From positions 1,922,001-1,986,000 of the forward strand of contig NZ_AP024883.1 of the NCBI RefSeq assembly GCF_024346955.1: DNA of 64,000 nucleotides. Direction: 5' to 3'. Made by a program: the position numbers and the translations under genes. The stretch comes from Vibrio mangrovi. Its GTDB lineage: Bacteria > Pseudomonadota > Gammaproteobacteria > Enterobacterales > Vibrionaceae. Shown one piece after another: positions 33,685 to 43,253 of the stretch. The notes under the pieces are model-generated. The model did no database searches. It saw only the letters and a list, made by a program, of their open reading frames with translations, and was not told the DNA's origin. Within the stretch, counting starts at the first letter, position 1, and the number at the start of each line of letters is the position of its first letter.

Positions 33685-35580
33685 ATGCATGCAGAATTAC
33701 TGGAAATTAAACAATTTCTTGCTCAATATCCACCATTCAGCGAGTTTGAAGATTCAGTACTTGAAGAGATTACTCACCAGATAGAAATCACCTACTTCCG
33801 TCAGGGAACGCCGATAATTCAAAACGGCGGAGCAATTCAGGATCTCTTTATCATTCGGAGCGGTGCAGTTGAAGTGTACCGGAGAAAAGGGGAACTTTAT
33901 AACCGACTCTCTCAGGGTGATCTGTTCGGACAAATGGGATTACTGACCAACAATAAAGTTGTTTTTCCCGTTACAGCGATTGAAGACACTCTGGTTTACT
34001 GTATTCCGGAGGCTCTGTTTCAGTCTTTATATGATAACTATGAAGTCTTTGCTGATTTTGTAGAAGTCAATGATAAAACCAGACTTCGCCACGCCGTCTC
34101 CAGTACGGTTGAAGAGAATGATCTCTCGACAGCCAAAGTGAAGAATCTGCTCACCGGGGAAGCCGTCTGGATTACACCGGAAACTTCGATTCACCAGACT
34201 GCGCAAAAGATGGCAGAGGAAAACGTCTCTGCTCTGCTCATATTGAACACAGATCAACCTGAATCTGACGGTCTTGATGACAAACCTCAGTTAGGCATTA
34301 TCACAGACAGAGATCTCTGCAAGCGTGTACTGGCGAATGCGGTACCACCACATCAGCCGATTCGTGATGTGATGACAACTGAACTACTGACCCTTGATCA
34401 CAACGCTTATGTTTATGAAGCGATGATGCTGATGCTGCGTCATAAAATTCACCACTTACCAATTCTGAAAGAAAACAAACCGTTAGGTATTCTTGAAACA
34501 ACAGATCTGGTCCGTTATCAGTCACAGAACTCTCTGCTGCTGGTCAGTAGTATTTTTCATCAGAACAGTATTGATGATTTGGCTACAATCGCAGAACAGG
34601 TGAAAGAAAGTTTTGTCCGTCTGGTCAATGAAGATGCCAATGCTCACATGATCGGCACGGCAATGTCAGTGATCGGACGAAGCTTTAAACAGCGGATTAT
34701 CGAACTGGCAGAAGCCGAGTACGGCACACCACCGATTCCCTATTGCTTTCTGGCACTCGGCTCAATGGGAAGAGATGAACAATTGGTTGTTACCGATCAG
34801 GATAACGCCATTATTCTTGATAACCGTTATGATGCTCAAAAGCATGACGCCTATTTCAGCAAGCTCTCCCAGTTTGTATGTGACGGACTGGCACGTTGTG
34901 GTTACAGTTACTGTACCGGAGATATTATGGCAACCAATCCAATCTGGCGTATGACCCGCCGGGAGTGGGAAGCCTGCTTTTCTGACTGGATAGACGATCC
35001 GAATCCGAAGGCGCTGCTGAATGCATCAATTTTCTTCGATCTGGATGGCGTATACGGTCAGACTCGCTGGGCCGAACAGCTGAATCGTTTTATTGTCAGA
35101 CGGGCGCAGAGAAGTCCACGCTTTCTTGCCTGTCTGGCTCGTAATGCCCTGAACCGCACACCACCTCTGGGATTTTTCAAAAATTTTGTGATGGAAAAAG
35201 ATGGCCGGCATAACAATTCAATTAATTTGAAACGACGTGGAACAGCCCCACTGGCTGATGTAATCCGGGTGCATGCGCTCGCTGTCGGTTCTTATGCCAG
35301 AAACTCTTTTGAACGACTCGACGACATCATTGAGTCAGGTCTGCTCCCCAAAGGAGGCGGAGAAAATCTCAGAGATGCTCTTGAGTTTATTTCTATGGTT
35401 CGGATTCGTCATCAGGCCTACGATGTTGAAAACCGCATTGAACCGGATAACAATATTGAACCGGAAAACCTATCCGATTTTGAACGGCGCAATCTGAAAG
35501 ATGCATTTCAAATTTTGAGCAATGCACAAAATTTTCTGAAATATCGCTATAAAGCCAACAGCTCAATTCGTTCATCATAA
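33685..35580 (+). CDS. cNMP-binding / CBS / DUF294 nucleotidyltransferase-like protein
   Basis: A 631-residue cytoplasmic protein with three modules: a cyclic-nucleotide-binding-like domain at about residues 15-130 (GTPIIQNGGAIQDLFIIRSG), a CBS pair at about 155-285 (LGIITDRDLCKRVLA, HHLPILKENKPLGILETTDL), and a DUF294 GlnD-like nucleotidyltransferase domain with GSMGRDEQ near 358 and the metal-binding TDQDN near 369, followed by a DUF294_C helical domain. The catalytic pattern looks intact. The activity is not established for the family. AGGGA precedes the ATG. The stop overlaps the exonuclease start by one base. Confidence 0.9.
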   Translation: MHAELLEIKQFLAQYPPFSEFEDSVLEEITHQIEITYFRQGTPIIQNGGAIQDLFIIRSGAVEVYRRKGELYNRLSQGDLFGQMGLLTNNKVVFPVTAIEDTLVYCIPEALFQSLYDNYEVFADFVEVNDKTRLRHAVSSTVEENDLSTAKVKNLLTGEAVWITPETSIHQTAQKMAEENVSALLILNTDQPESDGLDDKPQLGIITDRDLCKRVLANAVPPHQPIRDVMTTELLTLDHNAYVYEAMMLMLRHKIHHLPILKENKPLGILETTDLVRYQSQNSLLLVSSIFHQNSIDDLATIAEQVKESFVRLVNEDANAHMIGTAMSVIGRSFKQRIIELAEAEYGTPPIPYCFLALGSMGRDEQLVVTDQDNAIILDNRYDAQKHDAYFSKLSQFVCDGLARCGYSYCTGDIMATNPIWRMTRREWEACFSDWIDDPNPKALLNASIFFDLDGVYGQTRWAEQLNRFIVRRAQRSPRFLACLARNALNRTPPLGFFKNFVMEKDGRHNNSINLKRRGTAPLADVIRVHALAVGSYARNSFERLDDIIESGLLPKGGGENLRDALEFISMVRIRHQAYDVENRIEPDNNIEPENLSDFERRNLKDAFQILSNAQNFLKYRYKANSSIRSS

Positions 35581-36302
35581 TGCTAAAAAAACTATTGAAA
35601 GCACCCAGTATCGACTGGCAGAAAAAATACCAACTGAAACAGAAACGGGTGACTCACCCGTCTCTGAATTACTTTTACCAACAAATGCTTCCGGAGGCAC
35701 ATACACCACTTGAAGAAGTGGAGTTTCTGGCACTGGATTTTGAGACGACAGGTCTCAATCCGGCCAAAGACGAGATCATCACTATTGGAGCGGTTCCTTT
35801 TACACTGGATCGGATTCGTCTGAGTCAGTCCAGGCATTGGCTAGTCCAGCCCCGCCGCCCTCTGAAAGAGTCGTCAATCATTGTCCATGGCATCACCCAT
35901 ACAGATATTATGGGAGCTCCGGATTTAAACGATTTTCTGGATGAGATTCTGCACCTGATGGCCGGAAAAATTATTGTGGTCCACTATTATCCGATAGAGC
36001 GACAATTTCTCGACCAGGCATTAAAGAAGAGAATTCAGGAAGGGATTGAATTTCCGGTTATTGATACGATGAATATTGAAGAACGGATTCTGGTACAACA
36101 GTCCGGCGGTATTCTGAACCTCCTGAACAGCTTTAAAACAAAGCCTTCAGTACGGCTTGGCAATACCAGAGATCGTTACGGATTACCGGCTTATCCCATG
36201 CATGATGCATTGCTCGACGCTTTGGCGACTGCTGAATTACTTCAGGCACAGATAGCGAATCATTATGATCGTTCACAGCCGATTAGTGATTTCTGGATAT
36301 AG
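35580..36302 (+). CDS. DnaQ-like 3'-5' exonuclease (DEDDh family)
   Basis: A 240-residue exonuclease of the RNase T / DNA polymerase III epsilon superfamily. Exo I is LDFETTGLNP (Asp and Glu metal ligands), the middle region has VHGITHTD and IIVVHYYPIERQFLD (Exo II), and Exo III is HDALLDALATAELL with the DEDDh His. It has an N-terminal extension of about 45 residues before Exo I. Coupled to the DUF294 gene by a TAATG overlap, a pairing that suggests joint action; whether the substrate is DNA, RNA or a nucleotide is unknown. Confidence 0.9.
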   Translation: MLKKLLKAPSIDWQKKYQLKQKRVTHPSLNYFYQQMLPEAHTPLEEVEFLALDFETTGLNPAKDEIITIGAVPFTLDRIRLSQSRHWLVQPRRPLKESSIIVHGITHTDIMGAPDLNDFLDEILHLMAGKIIVVHYYPIERQFLDQALKKRIQEGIEFPVIDTMNIEERILVQQSGGILNLLNSFKTKPSVRLGNTRDRYGLPAYPMHDALLDALATAELLQAQIANHYDRSQPISDFWI

Positions 36303-36321
36303 TCTGTACTACTTAAATCTT

Positions 36322-36351
36322 CTTCTGACGCGCCGGGTGGCGCGTCAGAAG
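36322..36351. terminator. Bidirectional hairpin between convergent genes
   Basis: CTTCTGACGCGCC-GGGT-GGCGCGTCAGAAG is a perfect 13-bp stem with a four-base loop, located between the convergent exonuclease and chemoreceptor genes. T tracts on either side are short, so termination may be partly Rho-dependent. Confidence 0.7.
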
Positions 36352-36370
36352 TCTGCTTATCCGTTCAGTC

Positions 36371-38254
36371 TTAAAGCTTAAACTGACGAATTTCTTTTTC
36401 AAGCTCATGAGAAAGACGGGACAATTCTGCCGACTGCTGGGCAGCATCTTCCGCTTCTATTGCAAACTCATTCGAAACATTGCGGATACCTTCCGTATTT
36501 CGGGTGATTTCAGAAGTAACGGATGCCTGCTCTTCCGCAGCAGAAGCAATTTGTGTTGCCATATCACTAATCTGAGTGACAGCGTCACGGATAATAGCCA
36601 GACTACTTTCCGCGGCATTGGCTTCATCAACACTGTGATTTGCTAACGTACTACTTTCCGACATCATTTTTACTGCTTTGCCGGTTGTTGTCTGCAATGT
36701 GCTAATCATCTGCTGAATCTCTTCAGTGGATGCATGAGTTCTCTGACTGAGCAAACGCACTTCATCAGCAACAACGGCAAATCCACGTCCCTGTTCCCCG
36801 GCCCGGGCGGCTTCAATTGCTGCGTTCAGGGCCAGTAAATTGGTCTGTTCAGCAATTTCCTGAATTGTCGCTAGAATCGAACTAATCTGATTACTGTGAG
36901 CATCCAGCTCCCGGATTACATCGGTTGCAACCTGAACTTCATTTGCCAGAGAAAGAATCGATGCCTGAGTTTTAGAAACCTGCTGTGCACCATCCAGACA
37001 GGATGTCACGGCATCATTAGAATTCTGCGCCGTATGTTCAGCATTTCCTGCGATTTCCTGTGTTGCAGACGCCATCTCATTGATTGCGGTCGCAACCATA
37101 TTGATTTCATCCTGTTGGTGGCTGATACGCCGACTGCTTGTACCTGAATGCTCAGCAGCATGTCTGGCCTGTTCAGACAGTGAAGCGGCAATCATACTCA
37201 GTTTTGAAACCATGGCATGCATATTACTGACGAACTTATTGAAGTTATTTGCCAGTTGCCCCACTTCATCTTCAGTTCTCGGCATCAGTCTTTGTGTTAA
37301 ATCACCATCTCCGGACGCAATTTCTGCCAGCGCTTCAGACACCTGACGCAAGTCTTTAATCAGGAAACTGACCAACCAGGAAACGAGAATAATCACCAGA
37401 ACAGTAATTACAGCAGCAATAAACAATAACCAGAGAAATGTATGCTGGAATGAAAGCTCTTCAGTGCTCCGATCAACTTCAACGGCAAAGATCCAGGAAG
37501 ACTCCGGAACTCTGGTAAAATAAAACCACTTCTCTTTTCCATTGATAGTCAGAGGAAGCATCTGTTCGGAATCCGCAGCCTGGAGGATCGATCGCATTGA
37601 AAGTGCAGAAGAAAGTTCACTAATCGGTTTCAGTGTCATTCCTTTATCGGGATGAGCCAGAAAGTTACTTTCACGGCTATCAATCAGCATAGTGTAAGCA
37701 TTTTCACCAGCATCAAGATTGAGAACATCACTGATGATCTGATCAATCAGAACATCAGCACCAACGACACCGGCCAAATTTCCATCTTTCATGATCGGCT
37801 CGGCAATCGTCACCATTAATGCGCCGGTGCTGGCACCAACATAAGCTTTGGTTACCACCTGAGATCCGGACTGAACAGCAGCTTTATACCAAGGGCGCTG
37901 ACGCGGATCATATCCGGCTTTATTCCGCTCAGGATGAGAACGGAACATTTCGCCATTCACTGTACCATAATAAATATCATCAAATCCGCCAGCCAGACGA
38001 GCCTGCTGTAAATGCGGAACAACATTGGACGTTTTTGCGTACTCGTCAGCTGACGATGTAATTTCTTGTTTTGTCTTAATCCAGCCGGAAATACCAGTAG
38101 CGGCTGCAGTGGAAAGTGATTTAGCACGCTCGTAAACCCCATTGCGTGTCTCTTGATATAACTGATGCTCTGATAGCCATGTCAGAGCAATTGCCATCAA
38201 TAAGCCACCGGAAATACTGGCCATGATAAGCTTTTGTTTGAGTGTCAATTTCAT
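36371..38254 (-). CDS. Methyl-accepting chemotaxis protein with Cache sensor
   Basis: A 627-residue chemoreceptor. Membrane helix at about residues 10-28, then a 240-residue periplasmic double-Cache domain with the dCache signature FDDIYYGTVNGEM, YDPRQRPWYKAAVQSG and GVVGADVLIDQI; the RPWY stretch is typical of amine- or amino-acid-binding Cache domains. Second helix near 275-298, HAMP, and the signalling hairpin EQTNLLALNAAIEAARAGEQ near residues 467-486. No CheR pentapeptide at the C-terminus (ends IRQFKL). The ligand is not certain. Confidence 0.95.
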   Translation of the reverse strand: MKLTLKQKLIMASISGGLLMAIALTWLSEHQLYQETRNGVYERAKSLSTAAATGISGWIKTKQEITSSADEYAKTSNVVPHLQQARLAGGFDDIYYGTVNGEMFRSHPERNKAGYDPRQRPWYKAAVQSGSQVVTKAYVGASTGALMVTIAEPIMKDGNLAGVVGADVLIDQIISDVLNLDAGENAYTMLIDSRESNFLAHPDKGMTLKPISELSSALSMRSILQAADSEQMLPLTINGKEKWFYFTRVPESSWIFAVEVDRSTEELSFQHTFLWLLFIAAVITVLVIILVSWLVSFLIKDLRQVSEALAEIASGDGDLTQRLMPRTEDEVGQLANNFNKFVSNMHAMVSKLSMIAASLSEQARHAAEHSGTSSRRISHQQDEINMVATAINEMASATQEIAGNAEHTAQNSNDAVTSCLDGAQQVSKTQASILSLANEVQVATDVIRELDAHSNQISSILATIQEIAEQTNLLALNAAIEAARAGEQGRGFAVVADEVRLLSQRTHASTEEIQQMISTLQTTTGKAVKMMSESSTLANHSVDEANAAESSLAIIRDAVTQISDMATQIASAAEEQASVTSEITRNTEGIRNVSNEFAIEAEDAAQQSAELSRLSHELEKEIRQFKL

Positions 38255-38453
38255 TGAACTGATTTATCCTCGGTATGATGAATAATATGTAACAAAAATA
38301 TTAATATACCCAAATGACATCAATTTATGACGAGTTCTATACAATAAGCCTTTGTATTTTAAGTCAATCAGATACAAACAGGATGTGGTTTCCCCAGCCA
38401 TTGTCACCCACTGCAAATAAACGCCATGCCAAACTGATGATCTACCCGGACAG

Positions 38454-38480
38454 AAAAAAGCCGGCATATGCCGGCTTTTT
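38454..38480. terminator. Bidirectional rho-independent terminator
   Basis: A perfect palindrome GCCGGCATATGCCGGC (38460-38475) is flanked by six As and five Ts, so it works in both directions. Leftward it ends the BCCT transporter transcript, whose stop is about 25 bases upstream. Confidence 0.9.
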
Positions 38481-38504
38481 CGCAACTTCCGAGACCATCA
38501 ATTA

Positions 38505-40079
38505 TTAACGTAATCGCTCGGTTTTCATTCCCATAATCAGACTGACACACATCATGAGCAGAACAATTGTAAATGGGAGTGCTGTCGAAATTGCACCGGC
38601 CTGTAATGCCTGGACAGCTTCTGTTCCACCGATCCATAACAATGCAATCGCAATTGCACCTTCGATCGAAGCCCAGAAGATTCTCTGTGGAACCGGTGCA
38701 TCCACTTTACCACCTGCGGTAATACTATCGATTACCAGTGATCCGGAATCAGAAGAGGTAATAAAGAATACCAAAACTAATACAACACCGATCAAGGAAA
38801 GTATTTTACCATAAGGTAGTACATCAAACATCTGGAACATCGCCAAAGAGACTTCGGTGATTCCTTTATGGCCAAGTTCCCCAATCTGATGCACAGCCTG
38901 ATCAATCGCCATTCCGCCGAATACCGACATCCAGACTAATGTTACCAGCGTTGGTACAAACAATACCGCGGTGATAAATTCCCGCACGGTGCGTCCTTTC
39001 GAAACTCGGGCAATGAACATACCAACAAATGGTGACCAGGAAATCCACCAGGCCCAGTAGAAGACAGTCCAGCCCTGGAACCAGGCTTCATCTTCCCGGC
39101 CATGAGGATTACTCAATGGCAGAATATTTTCGATATAGGAGAGTAACGTCGTTTTAATCGAGTCAAACGTGACGGCATAGCCAATCAGACCAACAGCAAT
39201 CAATAGGAAGAAAGCGATGATCATATTGATATTCGAAATAACTTTCACGCCACCATCAATACCACGGACAACAGAGATTACCGCCAGCATTGTTACAACA
39301 ACAATCACAACAACCTGTAATCCCATCCCCGCTTCAATACCAAAGACATGATGAATACCACTGGCAGCTTGCTGTGCGCCAAGCCCCAAAGATGTCGCCA
39401 AACCAAACAGGGTTGCAACAACTGCAAGAATATCGACCAAATGTCCGGGCCATCCCCAGGCACGATCACCCAGTAACGGATAAAAAATTGACCGGATAGA
39501 TAATGGTAATCCTTTGTTGTAACAGAAGAATGCCAGTGATAATGCAACAACACCATAAATTGCCCACGGGTGAAGTCCCCAGTGGAACATTGTTGCTCCC
39601 AGAGCAAGTTGAGCCGCTTCAGGTGAGTTGGCAGCAACATTCAACGGTGTTTTATACCATCCGGTATAATACGCAACCGGTTCTGCAACACTCCAGAACA
39701 TCAGGCCAATCCCCATACCGGCTGCAAATAGCATTGCCAGCCACGACATATAAGAGTAGTCGGCCGTTGCAGACTGCCCGCCCAGACGGATTTTCCCATA
39801 TGGCGATACAACCAGAACTAAACAGAAAACCACAAAAATGTTTCCGGCCCAAATAAACAGCCAGTCGAAGTTACCAATGATTTTCCATTTTATACCATCT
39901 AAAACAGACTTCGCTGTCTCAGGATCAGCAATTAACACCGCCACAAGGAACAGTAAAATCAGCCCGGCACTAATCCCAAACACAGGATTGTGGACATCAA
40001 AACCCCATTTTTGAACATTATCCTGCCCAACGGTGTAATCTGTACTATCTATACTATATTTATCAATACCTTTGGTCAT
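38505..40079 (-). CDS. BCCT-family betaine/choline/carnitine transporter
   Basis: A 524-residue inner-membrane transporter with 12 predicted helices. GMGIGLMFWSVAEP at residues 121-134 carries the glycine motif of Na+-coupled betaine carriers such as BetP/OpuD, and the tryptophan-rich FYWAWWISWSPFVGMFIARVSKGRT is the BCCT signature lining the binding site. The likely role is uptake of glycine betaine or similar compatible solutes under salt stress. ATG at 40079 (MTKG) follows GAGGGG; an ATG at 40091 is rejected. Divergent from a cosR-like gene, the same neighbourhood as Vibrio cholerae opuD (VC1279) and cosR (VC1278). Confidence 0.95.
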   Translation of the reverse strand: MTKGIDKYSIDSTDYTVGQDNVQKWGFDVHNPVFGISAGLILLFLVAVLIADPETAKSVLDGIKWKIIGNFDWLFIWAGNIFVVFCLVLVVSPYGKIRLGGQSATADYSYMSWLAMLFAAGMGIGLMFWSVAEPVAYYTGWYKTPLNVAANSPEAAQLALGATMFHWGLHPWAIYGVVALSLAFFCYNKGLPLSIRSIFYPLLGDRAWGWPGHLVDILAVVATLFGLATSLGLGAQQAASGIHHVFGIEAGMGLQVVVIVVVTMLAVISVVRGIDGGVKVISNINMIIAFFLLIAVGLIGYAVTFDSIKTTLLSYIENILPLSNPHGREDEAWFQGWTVFYWAWWISWSPFVGMFIARVSKGRTVREFITAVLFVPTLVTLVWMSVFGGMAIDQAVHQIGELGHKGITEVSLAMFQMFDVLPYGKILSLIGVVLVLVFFITSSDSGSLVIDSITAGGKVDAPVPQRIFWASIEGAIAIALLWIGGTEAVQALQAGAISTALPFTIVLLMMCVSLIMGMKTERLR

Positions 40080-40563
40080 AATTCCCCTCATTATGATTTA
40101 GCTGTCAAATTATTATTACCTATCCATAGGTAAACCAGCCAAAAATCATTCGTATACATAATGAATAACGCATACCGTTCAAAGAACAATTTATCTTAAA
40201 TAAATTAATAATACCATCAAATGGTTAAAATATAAGCCAAAAATTAGATAATACAGGATATTATGGTTAAAAATGGGACAATTCAAGAGAAGTACGCCAG
40301 GAAATTTGTTTTGTGTACTAATATTTTATGTAAATTGCTTAATGACGAGAATCTTGTGCCACAGGTAAGAGTGGAGCTACGTTGCAACTGAATGACATTC
40401 ATGCCATCATTTTCATAATTAAATCAACAAAGCACCTGCACAGGTTTTCTTTTGTAAATAAGCCACAAGAAAAACTATGACATCAATGCTTTTCTTCTGT
40501 GAACAAGTAAGGTAATGTCCGCGTTGTTTATATTAGTAATCACTCAAAGCCTGGATACCGATT
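40080..40563. promoter_or_regulatory. Divergent control region of BCCT transporter and cosR
   Basis: 484 bases without a gene. The strongest element is the 18-bp near-perfect palindrome TTACCTAT-CC-ATAGGTAA at 40116-40133, ending 37 bases before the transporter start, a position where a bound MarR-type repressor would block transcription. The remaining sequence is AT-rich; no second copy of the palindrome was found near cosR. Confidence 0.55.
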
Positions 40564-41040
40564 TTGGAAAAACATGAAGAAGTACTGGTAGCTATACGCC
40601 AGATTATCCGAGCCATTGACCTCCATTCAAAAAAACTGAGTAAAATTGCCGGCCTGACCGGACCGCAGCTTATTCTGATGCGCTCAATTGAACAGTTGGG
40701 CGAAGTGACCATACGTGAACTTTCAAATCATACGAATATGAGTCAGGCAACAGCAACGACTATTCTGGATCGTCTGGAAAGAAATGGTTATGTGCGCAGG
40801 GTTCGAAGCATCGCTGATAAAAGAAAGGTTCACGCTCATCTGACCGAGCTTGGTCAGGAACTATTGCATAAAGCGCCTCAGCCACTACAGGATAATTTTG
40901 TTTCTCAGTTCCAACAGTTGGAAGAATGGGAGCAGACCTTACTGTTATCTTCGATTCAACGCCTTTCAACGATGATGAATGCAGATAATATTGATGTTGC
41001 ACCGATGCTGGAAATCGGCAGTATTCTTAAAAATGAATAG
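40564..41040 (+). CDS. cosR: MarR-family regulator of compatible solute genes
   Basis: A 158-residue winged-helix regulator. The protein starts MEKHEEVLVAIRQIIRAIDL from a TTG codon; the match to the known CosR/EctR start supports this codon although the upstream GGATA is a weak binding site. The DNA-binding part is TIRELSNHTNMSQATATTIL with the wing RVRSIADKRKVHAHLTELG. CosR of Vibrio cholerae represses ectoine synthesis and affects opuD. A 14-base tandem duplication spans its stop codon. Confidence 0.9.
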   Translation: MEKHEEVLVAIRQIIRAIDLHSKKLSKIAGLTGPQLILMRSIEQLGEVTIRELSNHTNMSQATATTILDRLERNGYVRRVRSIADKRKVHAHLTELGQELLHKAPQPLQDNFVSQFQQLEEWEQTLLLSSIQRLSTMMNADNIDVAPMLEIGSILKNE

Positions 41041-41120
41041 CTAAAAATGAATAGCTAAAATAGATCACTAAGAATAGTTAAAATCGGACCACTGATATTC
41101 AGAACAAACATTCGTATTCA

Positions 41121-41150
41121 AAAAATCCGGGTGTATCATTTTACACCCGG
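41121..41150 (-). terminator. Rho-independent terminator
   Basis: Read leftward, CCGGGTGTA-AAATGA-TACACCCGG (41150-41127) is a perfect 9-bp stem followed by ATTTTTTG. It ends the transcript of the gene at 41172-41537. Confidence 0.85.
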
Positions 41151-41171
41151 TAGCTTTCTGCCGCTGTATGC

Positions 41172-41537
41172 TCAGGCTCGCTTATAAAGGACTTTATTCC
41201 CGGCAAGCTGAACTTTTTCGACCAGATTCTCTTCTAATAGTTTTTTCAGTGCTCCTGTAGCCCAGGAAGCAGCTTTTGTTTCTTCCTGCCCGGCTTCCAG
41301 CCCGATATTCTTCGGATTGATACCATCAACATGCTGAGTGACAATGTCCAGGACCTGAGCCTGTTTCGGGGTTAGGTTCGCATTGACTGCTACAGTCTTT
41401 GCTGGCTCTGACTTACTCGGAGAAACCGGAGTCGGCGCTTGAGGTTCAGCCTGTTTTGAATTGGTCAGATTTACAGCAAATGCTTTCATGCGCTTTTGCA
41501 ACTTCTTCTGCACATTACGCTTATGAGCAAGTCTCAT
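41172..41537 (-). CDS. Small basic protein with winged-helix-like C-terminus
   Basis: A 121-residue protein I do not recognise by name. The N-terminus is strongly basic (MRLAHKRNVQKKLQKRMKAF), followed by a Pro/Ser/Glu-rich linker of about 35 residues and a C-terminal domain (LTPKQAQVLDIVTQHV, then WATGALKKLLEENLVEKVQ) that looks like a winged helix, with a final strand GNKVLYKRA. It may bind DNA. ATG at 41537 follows GGAGAAT; an in-frame ATG at 41582 has no support. It stands alone, with its own terminator. Confidence 0.75.
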   Translation of the reverse strand: MRLAHKRNVQKKLQKRMKAFAVNLTNSKQAEPQAPTPVSPSKSEPAKTVAVNANLTPKQAQVLDIVTQHVDGINPKNIGLEAGQEETKAASWATGALKKLLEENLVEKVQLAGNKVLYKRA

Positions 41538-41846
41538 CGAATATTCTCCATTACTACTGCCGAGACAGTATTCATTAAACAAAGTGCGGTTTATATCAAA
41601 AATCTGTCCTAATTTATAGACAGCGGAAATAATTTGGTGTGAAAACTCAACTTTCCATCAAATTATGGATAATTTTAATACAAAACAGTTCAATTAGTCT
41701 GTTGGAGAAAAATGAGAGAGCTGTATCTTCACATCGCTTAAAGATACTATAACCACTTCTGGGTTCAGAGTACCTCCAGAGCAGTAACTCCGGCAATTAA
41801 GATGCTCTGATACGAAATCATTATGGACAAATATAGTGGAGCAGAT

Positions 41847-42527
41847 ATGCAGACGGTTCATCTTTCAAATTTTGAATTTGACCTTCACCAACGCTCTGTG
41901 CGATTAACAATCATCGCATATGCGACTGTTTGTCTGATCATTATCATGACAGCTGCTACTTTTGCGCTGGCTCTGCTTTACACGGCTCTACTATCAGGTC
42001 TTGCAACGCTACTCTATTGGATCATACGGAAAAGTCAGGTGAGATATACACTGACAGCAACTCACTTCCAACAACACAATTTCCGGGGTGGCTGGGTTGT
42101 AAAATGGAACAACATCAGGGAAATCAGTCAATGTACCTACGATATTGACGGCTGGCATCAGCCCCTGCCGTGGATAGGTATCCGGCTGAAGTCTTACACA
42201 CCTTATCTTGATAGTATCTGTCCACGAATCATTAGCGAAATTCTACTTTCTCAGCGAGGTCTGCTTTATCTGGGTATGAAACAGCACAATGCGCAGATGT
42301 CTGAATTTGAAGACATCGTGCTGGATCCGAGTTTGTTTAAATCAGAAGGCGGGAAAGTATATTCCGGGTTACTGGCAATGCTGGCAAACCGGATGCGCTA
42401 TCAAAGAAATTACCACGGATACGACTTATTCATCTCTATGAGTGATCTGGGTATCCATGGAGATGAGCTTATTGGCATGGCCCGGCGCTATATTGCCGCA
42501 GCAGAACCGGACCATCCACCTCAGTAA
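41847..42527 (+). CDS. DUF2982 membrane-anchored protein
   Basis: A 226-residue protein with two adjacent membrane helices near residues 15-60 and a cytoplasmic domain with RKSQVRYTLTATHFQQHNFRG and WVVKWNNIREISQC, resembling a PH-like fold; this matches the DUF2982 family of vibrios and relatives. Function unknown. GGAG lies 5 bases before ATG 41847, which is therefore preferred to the ATG at 41823. Its last 7 bases overlap the end of the convergent hydrolase gene. Confidence 0.78.
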   Translation: MQTVHLSNFEFDLHQRSVRLTIIAYATVCLIIIMTAATFALALLYTALLSGLATLLYWIIRKSQVRYTLTATHFQQHNFRGGWVVKWNNIREISQCTYDIDGWHQPLPWIGIRLKSYTPYLDSICPRIISEILLSQRGLLYLGMKQHNAQMSEFEDIVLDPSLFKSEGGKVYSGLLAMLANRMRYQRNYHGYDLFISMSDLGIHGDELIGMARRYIAAAEPDHPPQ

Positions 42528-43177
42528 AGAGGCATCTCATCGGCAACAAAAGGATTGGAAGCCCGTTCGTGTCCGAAGGTTGACTGAGGACCGTGTCCGG
42601 GAATAAATGTGACATCATTCCCCAATGGCCATAGTTTGGTTTTTATCGACTGAATCAGCGTATCAAAATCTCCCTGAGGGAAATCAGTCCGCCCGATACT
42701 GCCCTGAAATAACACATCACCGACAAAAGCGACTCTGGCTGACTCACTGAACAGACACACATGGCCCGGAGTATGGCCCGGAGTATGGTAAACCTGAAGC
42801 ACCTGATGACCAAAAGAAACCGAGTCACCATCATTCAGCCATTGATCGGGCTCAAACGCATAAGTCGGGGGAAAACCAAACATCTGACTTTGATTCTCCA
42901 GCCCCTGCAACCAAAACAGATCAGCCTGATGAGGCCCAATGATATCGACCTGACCCAATAGTTTCTGCAATGCCTGAGTGCCGCCGACATGGTCAAGGTG
43001 CCCATGTGTTAAAACGACGTGAACAATTTGAACCCCCAAAGTCTGAATTACTTCTGCAAGCTGCTTCTCATCGCCACCGGGATCCACAACAATCCCTTCC
43101 ATTGTTTCGTCACACCAGACAATGGAACAGTTCTGGGCAAAAGGGGTTACGGGTACAATCTGATACTGAAGAGACAT
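42521..43177 (-). CDS. gloC: Metallo-beta-lactamase-fold hydrolase, glyoxalase II type (YcbL/GloC-like)
   Basis: A 218-residue enzyme of the type II glyoxalase group similar to Escherichia coli YcbL (GloC), which hydrolyses S-lactoylglutathione. The metal motif THGHLDH gives His58, His60, Asp62 and His63; further ligands are in HTPGHTPGHVCL, FVGDVLF and FIPGHGP. AAGGAAAAGT precedes ATG 43177; longer versions up to 43288 run into upstream sequence without a binding site. Confidence 0.9.
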   Translation of the reverse strand: MSLQYQIVPVTPFAQNCSIVWCDETMEGIVVDPGGDEKQLAEVIQTLGVQIVHVVLTHGHLDHVGGTQALQKLLGQVDIIGPHQADLFWLQGLENQSQMFGFPPTYAFEPDQWLNDGDSVSFGHQVLQVYHTPGHTPGHVCLFSESARVAFVGDVLFQGSIGRTDFPQGDFDTLIQSIKTKLWPLGNDVTFIPGHGPQSTFGHERASNPFVADEMPLY

Positions 43178-43253
43178 ACTTTTCCTTATGAAACCACACG
43201 TCAGCGCACTATGACACTCCGACGCGGGTTTGACAAGGACTCCAAACAGGAAC

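Noticed and set aside
17587..36351. A dispersed repeat family based on short hairpins with ATCC or GGGT loops (17587, 27793, 36322)
   Set aside because: Only the loop and the GC-rich character are shared; the stems differ in sequence, so they are better seen as separate terminators or intercistronic hairpins.
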